Origin: Silurus meridionalis | Lineage: Eukaryota; Chordata; Actinopteri; Siluriformes; Siluridae | NCBI RefSeq assembly: GCF_014805685.1 | Contig: NC_060893.1 | Span: 9,162,773 to 9,226,772, forward strand | DNA length: 64,000 bases | Direction: 5' to 3' | Shown here: positions 11,576 to 22,371 of the stretch, piece after piece | Position numbering within the stretch: position 1 is the first letter of the stretch | Layout of the letters: each line of letters starts with the position of its first letter | Notes under the pieces: model-generated | Databases searched by the model: none | The model's input: only the letters and a program-made list of their open reading frames with translations | What the model was told of the DNA's origin: nothing | Position numbers and translations under genes: made by a program

Positions 11576-13032
11576 TTGCCCAGGACAGATCTGATAGCTC
11601 AGTGGGTAAAGCCTAGTTTTTCTGGTCAGCAGGTCCCCACAAGGTTGTGGGTTCAAGCCCCATCATTGGCATGGCAGTCTTTTTATTTCTCTTTTGAAAT
11701 ATAATATTTTGTCTACTTTGTGACATTAAACTGTAAATCGATTTGTTAATTAACGAGACCTGTTCAAAAGATTGCTTTATGTATTTTTTTTTTTTTTAAA
11801 CGTGTTTGACCTACTTTTAATATGAGTTACATAGTATTGAAGTATGGAAAAGAAGCCATGTTGGTTCATTAGGCTTATTGACTGCTTGCGCAAGACAGAT
11901 CTGGTAGCTCAGTGGGTAAAGCCTAGGTTTACGGGTCAGCAGGTCCCCACAAGGTTGTGGGTTCAAGCCCCAACATTGGCATGGTAGTATTTTTATTTTT
12001 ATATATTGAAATATATTAGTTTGTCTTCTTTGTGACATAAATCTGTAAATCGATTTGTTAATAAGAGAGACCTGTTTAAAAGATTGCTTTATTTATGTCT
12101 TTTTTTAACTTGTTTGGCCTACTTTTAATGAGTTACATAGTGTTGAAGTATGGAAAAGAAGCCATGCTGGTTCATTAGGCTTATTGACTGCTTGAGCATG
12201 ACAGATCTGATAGCTCAGTGGGTAACACGTAGGTTTACTGGTCAGCAGGTCCCCACAAGGTTGTGGGTTTAAGCCCCAACATTGGCATGGCAGTATTTTT
12301 ATTTCTCTTATGAAATATAATATTTTGTCTACTTTGTGACATTAAACTGTAAATCGATTTGTTAATTAACGAGACCTGTTTAAAAGATTGCTTTATGTAT
12401 TTATCTTTTTTTTTAAACTTGTTTGGCCTAAAGAAGCCATGCTGGTTTATTAGGTTTATCGACTGCTTGTACAAGACAGATCTGATAGCTCAGTGGGTAA
12501 AGCGTCTGTTTACTTGTCTGCAGGTCCCCACGAGGATGTGGGTTCAAACCCCAGCATTGACAAGTTAACATTTTTATTTCTCTTTTGAAATATAATAGTT
12601 TGTCTACTTTGTGACATTGAACTGTAAATCGATTTGTTAATTAAAGAGACCTGTTTAAAAGACTGCTTTATTTATTTGTCTTTTTTGAAAGACTTGGTTG
12701 GGCTACTTTTAATATGAGTTACATGGTGTTGAAGTATGGAACTGAAGCCATGCTGGTTCATTAGGCTTATTGACTGCTTGCACAAGTCAGATCTGATAGC
12801 TCAGTGGGTAAGGTGTAGGTTTACCGAACACCTTGGTTGCCTTCCCATGGTTGTGTAATTTCAAGCCCCAGCATTGCTATATTAAGTTTTTATTTCTCTT
12901 TTGTGTTGGTTTATTAGGCTTCTTGACTGCTAGCTCAGTGGGTAAGATGTTGGTTTACCAATCAGCAGGTTCCCACAAGGTTGGGGGTACAAGATTAGGC
13001 ATTGCCAAGGTAAAACTTTTTTTTTTTTTTTT
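11576..13032 (+). repeat. Diverged, ancestral-looking satellite units at the array's right edge
   Basis: Six heads (11595, 11905, 12211, 12486, 12797, 12931) differ from the main type. They read GATCTGATAGCTCAGTGGG and GTAAAGC, with B boxes such as GGTTCAAGCCC and GGTTCAAACCC and a 3' end CAGCATTGACAAG or CATTGCCAAGGT. Most have lost the long T-run and instead have TTTTTATTTCTCTTTTGAAATATAAT. AGCTCAGTGGGTAAG with CAGCATTGCCAAGGT is close to the usual fish tRNA-derived SINE head, so these look like the less homogenised ancestors of the array. The last unit is broken and short, and the array stops at about 13,030. Confidence 0.8.
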
Positions 13033-15690
13033 AATCTAATAAGAAAAGTGGTTACAGAGGAGATCCAGGCTCTGGAAAAGACTCTATAGGACTACATTAG
13101 TTATGGCAAGATTCCTGGTAAAGGCCAGTGCATGGAGTGCATTGAAAAATCCCCAGAACCACTTCAAGGGAGAGGTTGGGAGGCAGTAAATTTTTTTAGG
13201 TTAAAAGCCTTTAATGGATTTTTTTTTTCATATGTTTGTTCAAGGCAACATGTTCAGAAACATTTTAGTTCAAGTTGCTGACAAATAAATGTTAAAGAGA
13301 TTCAAGATGTCACAGATTCTTGTTTTTGTGAAATTGCCCAAATGTCCAAACTTTTTAGGTGGTTGTACATGGTTGTACATCAAATATCTTCTACTTCTAC
13401 CTAATATTTATATAGATATATTATATAGAAATATATCTTGCAACACGATTGATCACATGCATGTTCTGTTTTAATTTAAATAGATTCCAGTATGCACGGA
13501 TGATGGTGTAAATAAACAAACATTCAGACTCTCAGAATTGAAGAGAGTTGAATGTGTTAAACAGGAAGCGAGGTAAGGCTTTTTTACTATTTACTTTCTT
13601 TGAAATTGTCTATTCAGACACAAGAGATGATAAAAAAAAAAAAATTAATAATGATAAATAAAAAGAGTTAAATTCTCCCTTTTGAACAACACTTTAGTTA
13701 TGGTCTGAATTTAATCTTCATCTTCATTAATGTTATACACAGTTATAATTGCATATAAATTGGATAATCTGCAGATAATTTATAATAGTTGGTGGTAAGA
13801 CAAAATAGGGACGTCCCCACCAGAATAGAAAAACTGGACAAAAATTAAGCTCTCTGAACTTGTATTTCTAAAAAAAAAGATGATTTTTGCGAAACAAAAA
13901 ATCCAAAAGAGTCGTCTGATTTAAAATTGTGGCCTCAATGTATTTAGAAATCGCTGTCCCCACGAGTAATCACCCAGTCAGGAGTCCAAACCATGTAGCA
14001 AAAACAAGTATGTGTGTGTGTGAGAGAGAGAGAGTTAGTATGCTCTTAGATTTGTATTGCATTACAACATTTGACCTTATACATGGCGACTTTAACTTAC
14101 ACAAATGAGCAGGGCCAGCTCAAGGGCCCAGCAGTGACAGTTGGGATCTAACAACCTTCCAATCAGAACCCTACATCTTAACCACAGCATTAGTCTTTCT
14201 TTCATTCTTTTATTCTTTCATTCTTTCATTCTTTCTTTCTCACACTCTTTTTCTCTCTCTCATTTTAATAAAGAACAGAATCTGAGTGCAAGTAAACAAA
14301 TGTACATGCTTATTCAATTTGGGCTTTTGGGGGATTTTAAGTTAAAGTTTGAGAAACAATTTATGAGTTACGATGTCCCTGATTCAATCATAGTTTGAAT
14401 AGGCTCCAGAATAATGAACAGTTTCAGGTTACAGATGACAGATGAGTGTTAAATTTTTTTTTTTCACTTTAAGAAAAAACTTTAAAAAGAAATTTTCCCA
14501 CTGTGGGACGAATAAAGGTTTATCTTATCTTAAAACTTCATTTATGTATTTACTCTAGGCCCAAAGCTTACAGATTGGAGGAAATATTATGGTAACAGAT
14601 GGGCATTCATTCTTCATAGCTATTATTTTTAAAATCCGTTTAAGAACCTATTTAGTAGAGTACTGGAATTGAGATGGTGATATAACCTGTCCTGTGGTCT
14701 CTGGCAGGGCACCATGCTCATACACACACAATGGCACATTCACTGACACTTATGGGAAATTTTGAGAGTCTGACTTCTATTTGTTGTGTGCTGCCTAAAC
14801 TTCAAATGTTATAATTTCTTTCTAAAACATGCTTTTTAAAGTTATATTAAAACTGCTACTTTTCTACTATGCAGCCTTGCAGACTTTGGATTTTACTTCA
14901 ATTGCAAGATGTGGAAACAGTTGTAATAATCGTTGAATCAGTGCTTCTGGAAAAACCCTAAATATTCTTCAGAATATTTAAGATTCAGTTGCCAGAATAT
15001 ACACCCCTATAATTACTTTTTTACTGTTACTGAGTAAATTCAAGCTTCTGCTGATTATGTTCAAAACCCTGCATGATCTCCCATGGAGCTTTCTCATCCT
15101 TACACTACAACTCACCCGCTCAGATCCTGTGGTACAGAACCTGGAACATCTGTTCATCTCAAGACAACTATTCACAATCATGTTTAACACATTATGTTAT
15201 TCTTGATATTTCATTGTGTGACTGATCAGAATCCTGCTATCTGCTGTTAACCAAAAAAAAACAGGGGAGTGGTATTTCTTCTCCATAATCTTTCAGTAAA
15301 TTGTAAGGCTTATAAAATGTCAAATCAAAACTGTTTTGTACACAGATCAAAATATTCCACTTGTACTGTTATCTGTGGTCATACTCTCATTAAGTATCAC
15401 CTTCACTCTTCTCAGCAGGGTCAAACCCTGCAACACTGCCACACAGATTTTCTGTGCAAGGATCAGCATTCAAATAAGGCCACTAAAGCTCTTTAACTGC
15501 TTTTCTATTCTTGGAACACCACGTTGAATAAGAGTTGATTTTAGCCCTGAAGGAAACAAACCTACTGTGAGTGTCCCATTGGAGTGAAGACATAATACAC
15601 TACTATGCTCGGAAACTTGATGTGTGTTGAAGGTGCCTTAGACATGCAGTCATGATTGTATCTATAAAAAGTATAGTGACTGACCAAGAA
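13033..15690. other. Intergenic sequence between satellite and prr5l
   Basis: I see no convincing gene. At about 14,490-14,535 the stretch CCCACTGTGGGACGAATAAA, followed by TTATCTTATCTTA, looks like the 3' tail of a non-LTR retrotransposon. At about 14,700-14,780 a piece with GGGCACCATGCTCA and CTTATGGGAAATTTTGAGAG resembles the tail of a common fish short repeat. Pyrimidine-rich ATTC/TTTC repeats lie at 14,195-14,262. About 15,040-15,190 has a faint LINE-like flavour but no clear motif. Confidence 0.5.
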
Positions 15691-16634
15691 TACAATATTA
15701 TACAAAGGGACACTTTATTACTACAAATGTATACAACACTGCACATCGATTGAAAGACAATATTTGTTAATACACCCAAACTGAAATTATAATTAAGATT
15801 AAAACATTTCATTAAATAAATTACTCTTTTTACGAGTACATCAGCAACTCCACCACAAACAAATTCTACATTACATAGTAAAATGGCTCAAAATAAGAAA
15901 GTGTCACACAGTGTAGTCAAGTCAATGATCCTAAATAGCTTAAAGCGCGAAAAGATTTTGCCTAATACCTATGCCTAATGCATCTGTGTAAACGGTGTAA
16001 GCTCAGCAGAGCAGAAATTTCACATAGATTTGCCACTTCTACAGCAGAAAAAGAGCATGGCTCTTAGAGCAAAATACAGGACACGGCTCAGCTAATTATA
16101 GTATTCTTTAACCCTCCCACATGCTTTAAACATTCAACCAAATAATAATGTAGTTTCTAAGTAAGCAATACAGCTGTTCATCTACACAAAATGCGTTGTA
16201 ACAGAAACTTTGGCAAAATGCAAAAAGCATACCCTCTTCCACCAAAAGGTAAAATATGTACAGGTCACAGTTAAGTATTGTTTTGTGTACACCTAATAAA
16301 TTACTACTTCTGCAAATGTATAGCTGATCCACTATCTGATTTTGAGGAAGTGGTATGCTGCTGAACACTCTAGGCAGAAAAATTGGCCCAAACTTAACAT
16401 TAACTGCTGTGATAATCCATATTACTCCAGTAATATAATTAATATAAATACCTGAAATAATGACAGTTCTAGGATTGGTTCTATATTATGATTCTTACTT
16501 ATCTGGTCTGCAGCATGTTGCATGACCAGATAGTCAAGCACTGCCTTTTAGTGTTCATAGTGACCAGTCAGTACCACAAGACATTATCACATTTTGCTGA
16601 AAAGCATACTCCATTATCCATTAGCAATCAGTTT
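15690..16634 (-). other. prr5l: prr5l 3' untranslated region (probable)
   Basis: About 940 AT-rich bases after the stop codon with no other gene. On the minus strand AATAAA lies at 15,719-15,714, a candidate polyadenylation signal. The exact 3' end is not determinable without transcripts. Confidence 0.45.
15714..15719 (-). promoter_or_regulatory. Candidate polyadenylation signal AATAAA for prr5l
   Basis: Canonical hexamer on the minus strand about 915 bases after the prr5l stop codon. It is one of several A/T-rich hexamers in the region, so the assignment is tentative. Confidence 0.35.
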
Positions 16635-16981
16635 TCAGCTCATCTCAGCAGAGTTTTGCAATATGTGTGATTTTGTTGCAGTTGACTGTGAGTCCAGTAT
16701 TACCAGTTGATTGGGGAAAGGCCTGGGGGAAGCAGTTGTTTTTGCTTTTGACACCTGGCCATTATCACCACCATCAGTTCGGTTTGTCAGGGAGAGAAAC
16801 TGGATGTCTGACTGAACATTGGCAACTGTGTGGCGCCTTATTCCTCCAGTCCTCTCCAAATATGCCTCGCCTTCCTGCTCCACAAGAGGCGTCAACGATT
16901 CTGCAGCAAAATGTGTGATTGTGATCTCTGGCTGGCCAAAGTGAGGTGCACTCTCCAAAGTAGAGTTTTCCGAATGACACT
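16635..16981 (-). CDS. prr5l: prr5l last coding exon
   Basis: Encodes the C-terminal 114 residues and the stop TGA. It contains ESLTPLVEQEGEAYLERTGG and then IRRHTVANVQSDIQFLSL, the PRR5L C-terminal signature. The rest (NGQVSKAKTTASPRPFPNQL and following) is poorly conserved. The acceptor I chose is CTTGCACCAG at 16,982-16,983, which gives the right phase. A slightly different acceptor is possible because the first 20 residues are not conserved. Confidence 0.87.
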
Positions 16982-19900
16982 CTGGTGCAAGAGTAGAAAG
17001 GGCTGGTTATTATGTCAGTATGAATATGGCATGTAATTGTAATAATCTAAAGCAAGAATGTAAAACATACAACCCACAGGCTGGAGCCAGTCTGGAAAAG
17101 GTTCTAATCTAGCTCACTAAATAAACTGAGAATTGTGCACCATAATACAATTGAAAGATAAACAATAAATAATTTCTGTTATTCCACTAAATTAGAGCAC
17201 TAATCATAGGACTACTACTACTACTACTATCAGCTACTGAAAAAAATGTATACATTTTTTCATTATTGAAGAACTGTATACAATTGTATACAACTGTTTA
17301 AAGTTATACAATTGTATACAATTCTTCATTAGGAAGCTACTGTAAAATTTTACAGTATAGCCAAATCACTCCTCAAAAGTTATGTTCACGTAATATAATG
17401 TTAGTTGCCTATAATTATCATTTGAATTTCTCTAATGAATTTAATCCTGTTCATTTGCTTTGTCTGTATGTACATTTGAATAGGAAAAACTTGCTTATTT
17501 TATGCAGTTATTCAATTCGTCAATCGTATGGAAAGAACACAATAAAAGAAATTATGCAGATTCAAATTAAGAGCTTCGGGAAACATTTTTATCTAGGTGA
17601 CTCTAAAAGTGACATTGTTGTACCAGAAACTATGATCTCCTGGGGAATTTCACACACAACAGTCTCTAGAGTTTACACAGAATGATACAAAGAAAAAACA
17701 AGAAAAGCCCTGTGAGCAGAGGGCCTGCAGGCTGACAGGCAGTCAAATGAACAGGTGAAGCTAAGAAAAAAAAAAAAAAATCACCTGAACATTTGCCAGT
17801 CAGCTGTCCAGATTGGGTGATTCTGTGCCCATGATTCCTGTCCTTGTCTGACAGTGGCACAACCTGTTGGGGTCTTCTACTATTGTATCTTATCCAACAC
17901 AATGTTTTATGTGTTGTGCAATCTGATTATGCTTTTTGGATTGCAAAGGTTGTAAACAGTGTTTGTAAAGAGGGTAAACATCTTCTAAAATACTCAAACC
18001 AGCCAATCTTGGCCCAGATCTGAATGGCTTTTTTGCCTTGCATTTCTGCCACATGATTAGCTGATTAGATTGTATAAATGTAAATGTGCATGTACACAAT
18101 GAGTGGTCAATTCATTTGAGAATTCAAATTGTTAATGAACGTATTTGTTGTTTAAGTGTTATTGATTTATTAAACAGATTTTTTTGGTCCTGCCAACTTG
18201 ATACCTGAGGTGTAGCCTGTGGGGTGTGGCATGTAACACCCCTGGAATAATGTAAGATCTTACCTGAATTTGAATTCCTGTAGAGGTAGTTACTCAGGTA
18301 AGGTGAAATCACCATATCCACTAGTCGCTCTAGAAGGTAGTACTGTTTACTAGGCCCACTAGGCTCATGAATGCCCTGTGATAAATATAGTAACTGAGTG
18401 CTACATTGTACATTTGTGCAATGTGTGTGCATGTGGGCATACATATGTGAGTTGACATTTATTTTTTAATTCTCTTTAGAGTGCATATGGCATTTGAACA
18501 CAGTTTTATTTAAATACATTTAAATGAAACAATGAGCCACCATCACATAAATATTCAGCAGAACACTAAAATATATGAATGTCTTTAAATAAAGTGCGGA
18601 ACAATATAATAAAATTCCCACCTGCAGTATGAGAAGCATCTGCACTATGGCAGGAGGGTATGAGGTGGTATGCAACATGTTCTCTAGAGAAAGCTTCAGC
18701 AAGACTTGGTCCCTAAAACCCAGCAGAGCCATCTGTCTCACAGTCAGTTCCTGACCCTGTGAGCATGCATGCCCGCACAGGCACGCGCACACACACACAC
18801 ACACGCACACGCACACGCACACGCACACGCACACGCACACACACACACACACACACAATCACCACATTGTCTATGGACTAGGTCTGGCTAACAGCATTTT
18901 TAGTAAATGACACTACTCAGTTACCTGTACAGGATAGAATATGGCTTGAAGAGTTGGCAGGATCTCTGTGAAAAAATGTATCCACATCTCAGACAAAACC
19001 TGGAGACAGTTTTCTTCTGGAAAGTACAAAAAAAAAAAAACCAGAAGAGAATCTTATCTTATATTTAGCATACTACTCCACAATAACTTGTTCAAACTAG
19101 ATATACCTGAGTCAGAAAAATACATTCACCACCATACAATATTTCTAAAATATAAAAAATAATCTTTTGACCTGCTATATTCAAATGGCTTGATAAACAT
19201 TATAACAACACCTGTACATAGTTCAGTACTGACCCTCATGAAGCTGGATTTTCTCCAATATATGTGCCAGTCCTTTGTTCAAAAGTTGATCCTATGTAAA
19301 ATTAAAATAAAATAATGTTAAAGGTTTTTTTTTTTTTTAAGTAAACATATATAAAAAAATCAGTCATTATTTACACTATTTTTTATAATTTTTATTATAC
19401 AGCAATACCATTTTCCAAACTATATCTGGAGTAGTCTAACAAGTAATCAACTTTTCAAAAGGTTGGAGACAATGTTGGAGCACCATACACAAAGTTTCAA
19501 GATGCTTTGTATCTTATTTATATGTCCATCTTAAATTTAAAAGCATGTTTCCCTTAGGGTTCAAATCTGGAGACTGAGATAGCATTGCAAAACATTAATA
19601 TTATGTTTCTGGAGCCATCTTTTGCATGATATTTATGCAAATTTGAGGTTATTTTATTTGATAGCATGCTTGAAACACTTTTACTTGTGTGACTCTAACA
19701 CATAGTTCACAGTGTGGTTCTATTCATATCTATTAATGCTATCGGTGTGATCTTTTTGGGTTGTTCTCAAAAAGGGCTTTTTTTGTGTTACAGTTCCAGA
19801 GAATGTGTTATTATGCATGTGTTTCTCTTTGGTGATTGTGAAACTCAAAAACCATAGAAAAATGTAAATTGTGTCATTCAGAAACTATGTACCTGACTAT

Positions 19901-22371
19901 TTTTTTACTATACCCTTCACTGTATAGGGCAGATCAATATGGCTAATGTCCTCCTTCAGGCAAATTGAAAAACTAACTTTTACATTTTTTTATTGAATAT
20001 CCTTGATACTTAAGGTATTTCATACAAACAGATTTTTTTTTTTACATTTTTTTAAATGTATAATACTTTGTAGTATTTTTACTAAAATGTACAAAATATT
20101 AAATACTAAAATTATGCTATCAATTAGTATTAATTTTGCTGTGCTGTTTTTTTAAAAATACTATTATAAACAATTCTGAGAGGAATAATTGTTTTAGAGG
20201 AAACAATATTAATTTTTATATTTAAATTTTGTGTTATAACTATTGAAGGCAAACATTTCAACTTTTTTCATGTGAACCTTTCAGTTCATTATCAAAAGAA
20301 ATAACATGTTCCACCTGAAAGTATTCTGTAATGAAGGAACCCAGTTCTGTTCTTTGAAGCCACCTGAGAACACACGGATATAACAGAGCGATATGAGCAG
20401 AAAATCCATAATGTCCTGTCACAATTAAGCTTGCACTACAAAATGAAAAAAGAACATGATACATTAACATTAAAAACGAAATTTAATATTTCAGTGCAGA
20501 TATGACATTTATTGTTTATTTTTGCCCACCTGATGCTTTCATTCAGACTATACAGCTCATTGGCTTGTAGCCCTCCTTCTTGAAATACTTTGATGACAGC
20601 AGTTTGGACACTGAAAAGAACATCAAGTGAATCAGCTTCTAGATCCAAATGTGCTCTCACTACACCCTTTTAATATGGAAATTTCAGCACGCAACAAGCA
20701 GTCAAAATTGCACAGTCATGCATTGATAATAGGCAGAACTTCCTCAAGAAATGTTCCACATTCCTTCACAAATCCTTTCTGTCTAAATGAGGATGTGTAT
20801 TTCCGTCTCTAAAGCCACCATACCCTTCATTTTCAGCCCTATACCCCTAAACAAGTGAATAACATCCTGCTCACCATTTCCTGAGTGTGTGGCAGCAGTA
20901 GCCCTGTTTCCAGACAGATACAAAGAGGGCAAAAAGCATAATAGACTAATTGTTTTTTCCACGTACATGTGCCCAGTCAGCATTCATCCAATTGTACATT
21001 TTTATAGCATATGCAAACTATGAAACGATACAACTAAAGGTGTAAGGTTTTTAGTATGACCATGTGTCTTTAGCAGTGATATAACTCTACTAAAGTTCAA
21101 TCAGAAGCTAGGTGTGTTTAGTCAAAGAGGAATTTTGACTAAAAAAGAGGAATTTTTATTAAAAAAGGTTTTATATATTTTGCAAGAAGCACACAAATTG
21201 AGGAAGAATTTACTTTCACTGTTTCACTGTTGCATATGTCCTCTGAGCTGTGATATGCAATGTAACAAAAAGTTAATTTTAAGTAATTGTCCTTACAACC
21301 TCCTGAATGTGTTTCACCTGGCTAAGACAGGAATAGTTTTGGTGTCTCATGGTCAACAAACAGCTTGTTGTGACAGTATTCAGCAGTGAAGCTACAGGAA
21401 CATACAGGAAACTCAAAATAGAGTAGTCTAAAAAAATTGGCTCTAGTTGTTCAAAAATAGTGGCACAGAGGTTTGATCGCTTATCTAACTTTTGACCACG
21501 AGTATTCTCTGTTCATCAGCGTCAAATACACTTTAAGTAGGCAAAAAAAAAGTTAGCAGAATTAATGAGTTCATGTGAGCCACAACACATTCATCATGTT
21601 CATATGGTGATGCATAAGGCAATAATTTTTTCACCTCTTGGTTGACATTTGCAGCAACACTCCAACCCAGGGCTGTTTCTAGTTTGCTCTTCTGTAGAAC
21701 CCAGTTAAAATTCTTACAATTTTGAGACATTTTGGAAAAAATAGAGCTGCTGCGTATACTAGTCCTTCGTGATTATTCACAGTAGGCAAAAGGTAATAAA
21801 CACAAACCATAAATGAAAGAATGGCAATAGTGGTGCTGACCAATTTTATGTATAGTTTACTGTAACAACACAAGAGCCTGCAATGAAGCCTGTTTGGAGC
21901 TTGGATGTGCACAAAATGTGCATGTATTATACTGACAACAAAATATAAACTCTTGCATGCTTTATATATTTTAAATCCCTACATTAAAACAATAGCCTTG
22001 TAAAATCTGAATAATTATGTCTCACTTGTAACTCTGTATATTATGACAATATTACAATAATCAGTCAAATGTATATATAGAAAGTACTTTGTTTATTTTA
22101 TGTTTTAAGGTTCACAGAATCTGGTTAAATTTTAATCTTCAGGTGTTTTATTTAAAGGACAAAAATAAATAAAAATCATTCAGTATTACATGAAGCAAAT
22201 TCCAAAGTCCTTTATACATTATTAGGATGTTTATGTATCTGCAGAAGCTTACACCCACCTATTCCAGATACTTGCATTGGAGAGTTGTAGAGATGGTGAA
22301 CTAGCGTGAAAGCGGGCGAGGTCTGACAGCACTGGTGAGCTCATAAAGCGTGGACGCCGAAAAGATCCCAT
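16635..22371 (-). CDS. prr5l: PRR5-like protein (Protor-2), mTORC2 subunit, 8 coding exons
   Basis: Complete gene on the minus strand. Coding exons are 22,371-22,259, 20,610-20,530, 20,363-20,315, 19,291-19,234, 19,016-18,925, 18,756-18,622, 18,375-18,264 and 16,981-16,635. All have GT-AG borders with compatible phases, giving 987 coding bases and 328 residues. PRR5L binds Rictor in mTOR complex 2 in the cytoplasm; this is family knowledge. Signatures include the N-terminus MGSFRRPRFMSSPVLSDL, then SVQTAVIKVFQEGGLQ, TELGSFITEYFQ, FFTEILPTLQAIFYPVQ, GQELTVRQMALLGFRD, PPAIVQMLLILQGIHEP, and the C-terminal TPLVEQEGEAYLE with RRHTVANVQSDIQ. The HbrB-like region is about residues 38-214. The C-terminal block and GIHEPSGPS favour PRR5L over PRR5. 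The start is well supported because an in-frame TAG lies nine bases upstream. The human protein is about 40 residues longer. Confidence 0.93.
17265..17330. repeat. AT-rich inverted repeat (hairpin)
   Basis: Arms at about 17,265-17,290 and 17,304-17,330 pair almost perfectly around a loop of about 13 bases. The left arm reads GAAGAACTGTATACAATTG and the right arm contains CAATTGTATACAATTCTTC. It lies in the last prr5l intron. It may be a MITE fragment or simply AT-rich palindromic sequence. Confidence 0.6.
17600..17905. mobile_element. Rearranged Tc1-type transposon relic in the last prr5l intron
   Basis: Plus-strand bases 17,625-17,690 (TCACACACAACAGTCTCTAG, then AGTTTACACAGAATG) match the 5' coding part of a widespread fish Tc1-like element. 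Bases 17,780-17,895 read on the minus strand as YNSRRPQQVVPLSDKDRNHG, like the transposase segment SRRPRRVPLLSAKNRN. The two pieces are in opposite orientations around a 15-base A-run, so the relic is both truncated and inverted. It has no coding capacity. Confidence 0.5.
18264..18375 (-). CDS. prr5l: prr5l coding exon 7
   Basis: Encodes GIHEPSGPSKQYYLLERL and VDMVISPYLSNYLYRNSNS. It matches the family segment SVHEPTGPSESYLQLEELV followed by SPFL. The acceptor is ATTTATCACAG and the donor is TTCAG followed by GTAAGATC. Confidence 0.92.
18622..18756 (-). CDS. prr5l: prr5l coding exon 6
   Basis: Encodes exactly 45 residues, from GQELTVRQMALLGFRDQVLL to PPAIVQMLLILQ. The acceptor GCTCACAG lies just downstream (in transcript order) of the CA microsatellite at 18,779-18,857. 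The donor is CTGCAG followed by GTGGGAA. Both borders are phase 0. Confidence 0.93.
18779..18857. repeat. CA/GCAC microsatellite
   Basis: CA repeat interspersed with CGCACA units, in prr5l intron 6 close to the acceptor of the exon at 18,756. Length variation could affect the spacing of the branch point and acceptor. Confidence 0.95.
18925..19016 (-). CDS. prr5l: prr5l coding exon 5
   Basis: Encodes EENCLQVLSEMWIHFFTE and ILPTLQAIFYPVQ; the latter is nearly invariant in PRR5 and PRR5L. The acceptor is GTACTTTCCAG and the donor is GTACAG followed by GTAACTG. Confidence 0.92.
19234..19291 (-). CDS. prr5l: prr5l coding exon 4
   Basis: Encodes DQLLNKGLAHILEKIQLHE, matching the family segment NQLLAKG...EKIKLCEG. 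The acceptor is TTTTACATAG and the donor is GAGG followed by GTCAGT. It is only 58 bases long, and the phases at both ends fit the neighbouring exons. Confidence 0.9.
20315..20363 (-). CDS. prr5l: prr5l coding exon 3
   Basis: Short 49-base exon encoding RWLQRTELGSFITEYFQ, which includes the highly conserved ELGSFIT core. The acceptor is TGTTCTCAG and the donor is TTTCAG followed by GTGGAA. It lies 166 bp after the previous exon. Confidence 0.92.
20530..20610 (-). CDS. prr5l: prr5l coding exon 2
   Basis: Encodes VQTAVIKVFQEGGLQ and the following ANELYSLNESI, the start of the conserved HbrB-like region. The acceptor is CTTTTCAG and the donor is ATCAG followed by GTGGGC. The 1,648-bp intron before it contains no other recognised feature. 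Confidence 0.92.
22259..22371 (-). CDS. prr5l: prr5l first coding exon
   Basis: Encodes residues 1-37 and two bases of Ser38. It begins MGSFRRPRFMSSPVLSDLAR and ends in QLSNASIWN. The donor is AATAG followed by GTGGGTG. The exon probably starts at 22,382 after CCTTCACAG, so it also holds 11 bases of 5' untranslated sequence including the in-frame stop TAG. Confidence 0.9.

Larger units (their letters stand above)
1..13032 (+). repeat. Tandem satellite of tRNA-like heads plus spacer
   Basis: Head-to-tail array on the plus strand that continues past the left edge; the window opens inside a B box. Each unit has a tRNA-like head with A-box-like TAGCTCAATSTGTTAAGG, exact B-box matches GGTTCAATCCC or GGTTCAAGCCC, and then a run of 8-25 T. 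An AT-rich spacer follows, ending in GCTTATTGACTGCTTGCAC. TAGCTC (or its degenerate form) starts near 123, 310, 619, 927, 1124, 1434, 1751, 2060, 2347, 2541, 2853, 3168, 3486, 3796, 4098, 4295, 4564, 4761, 5699, 6011, 6328, 6637, 6957, 7273, 7587, 7744, 8065, 8384, 8698, 9009, 9323, 10898, 11216, 11595, 11905, 12211, 12486, 12797 and 12931. Spacing is about 310 bp, or about 195 bp where some 120 bp of spacer is missing. The head resembles fish tRNA-derived SINE heads but has about 12 extra bases before the T arm. The bases flanking the head do not pair as an acceptor stem, so these are not ordinary tRNA genes. Confidence 0.93.

Noticed and set aside
115..13000. Heads as genuine tRNA genes
   Set aside because: The seven bases before TAGCTC do not pair with the bases after the T arm, the anticodon arm is irregular, and there are 12 extra bases.
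15040..15190. Possible LINE protein remnant
   Set aside because: Only a faint resemblance to a LINE C-terminal segment, with no diagnostic block.
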